From IMG/VR virus record IMGVR_UViG_3300037245_002296, positions 1 to 31,737 of that record: a stretch of DNA of 31,737 nt; one strand, 5' to 3'. The stretch is from a virus. The position numbers and the translations under genes were made by a program. Positions 31,366 through 31,737 of the stretch are shown here, piece after piece (position 1 is the stretch's first letter; the number at the start of each line of letters is the position of its first letter). Below the pieces are notes generated by a model that was not told the DNA's origin, made no database searches, and worked only from the letters and a program-made list of their open reading frames with translations.

Positions 31366-31737
31366 CTAGAGAAATTTGGCGATATCCTCCCCGCTCGTGA
31401 GGCTCGCCGCAAAGGGAAGGGCTATTTCACTATACACACGAGCAAGAGCAAAATGGTCAGGGCCAGTAGAGATGTACTTGGCGATCATGTTGTCACTCTG
31501 ACTCTTAGTTTTTTCGTCGGCTGCACCCTCTTTCACATACGTCCGTACCGGAGCTTGCATATGCTCCTGATACTCCATCGATACGTCACGAGGTAACATG
31601 ATACGGCGTGGCTTTCTGTATCTTCCAAGAGCAGCACTGAACCAGTAAGCTCTATCCACAGTAGCGACGGGTGCAAAAGTATCATTGTCACTCACCGAAA
31701 TCTCATTTGCAGTGACACCCCGTCTGAATCGGCTTAG
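31366..31737 (-). CDS. Terminase large subunit, C-terminal fragment
   Basis: The frame is open through the window edge: codons above GTG 31695 read LSRFRRGVTANEIS with no stop, so the gene continues outside and the GTG is probably internal. The end GPDHFALARVYSEIALPFA resembles the DH-x-x-H/A-x-x-Y-x-x-I-A-L C-terminus of large terminases, where the nuclease domain ends. The gene directly upstream of HNH plus portal is where the terminase belongs. Only about 123 residues are visible, so ATPase motifs cannot be checked. Confidence 0.78.
   Translation of the reverse strand, partial: LSRFRRGVTANEISVSDNDTFAPVATVDRAYWFSAALGRYRKPRRIMLPRDVSMEYQEHMQAPVRTYVKEGAADEKTKSQSDNMIAKYISTGPDHFALARVYSEIALPFAASLTSGEDIAKFL

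Overview
The window is part of a tailed double-stranded DNA bacteriophage genome, most likely a long-tailed (siphovirus-type) member of Caudoviricetes. A 1192-residue tape measure, tail-tube genes, a frameshifted tail chaperone pair and no recognisable sheath gene support this. The host cannot be named. One ribosome binding site (22215-22227) pairs perfectly with the usual bacterial 16S rRNA 3' end.

Almost everything is one late operon on the minus strand, read from 31737 down to 1157. The order is: C-terminal end of the large terminase; endonuclease VII-like HNH gene; portal; a 99-residue virion-type protein; two tandem paralogous head-tail adaptor-like genes (the second with seven added VSRQ repeats); scaffold; P22-like major capsid; a small membrane protein; two neck/tail-completion genes; a GIY-YIG homing endonuclease; two tandem major tail tube paralogues; a tail chaperone with a -1 frameshift extension; a small tail gene; tape measure; then tail-tip and adhesion genes (about 200, 342 and 734 residues, a 2246-residue repeat and beta-helix fibre, 113, 133 and 87 residues, and a 965-residue tail hub). 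A SprT-like metallopeptidase comes last. Genes are tightly packed, most with clear GGAG-type sites. Hairpins, several with T-tracts, follow the capsid, the second tube gene, and the genes ending at 5199, 15679 and 16349.

Three genes at 1-1197 run on the plus strand. They are tandem, translationally overlapping, cysteine-rich paralogues of unknown function. They converge on the metallopeptidase, overlap its 3' end by 41 bases, and are followed by a strong plus-strand terminator at 1501-1535.

Duplication and module reuse recur throughout: three Cys-rich paralogues, two adaptors, two tube proteins, a shared distal-tail-like domain in two proteins, a VSRQ repeat shared by a head-tail adaptor and a tail protein, and 72-residue repeats in the fibre. 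The most unusual single observation is the second tube gene. Its homology to the first runs back to an ATC codon placed after a perfect 13-nt Shine-Dalgarno, with no standard start codon for the next 59 codons.

No stretch over 300 bases lacks a gene; the longest non-coding gap is 107 bases (27287-27393). I see no tRNA, rRNA, CRISPR array or insertion sequence. Names for the less conserved tail and neck genes rest on position and remembered family resemblance, not a database search.
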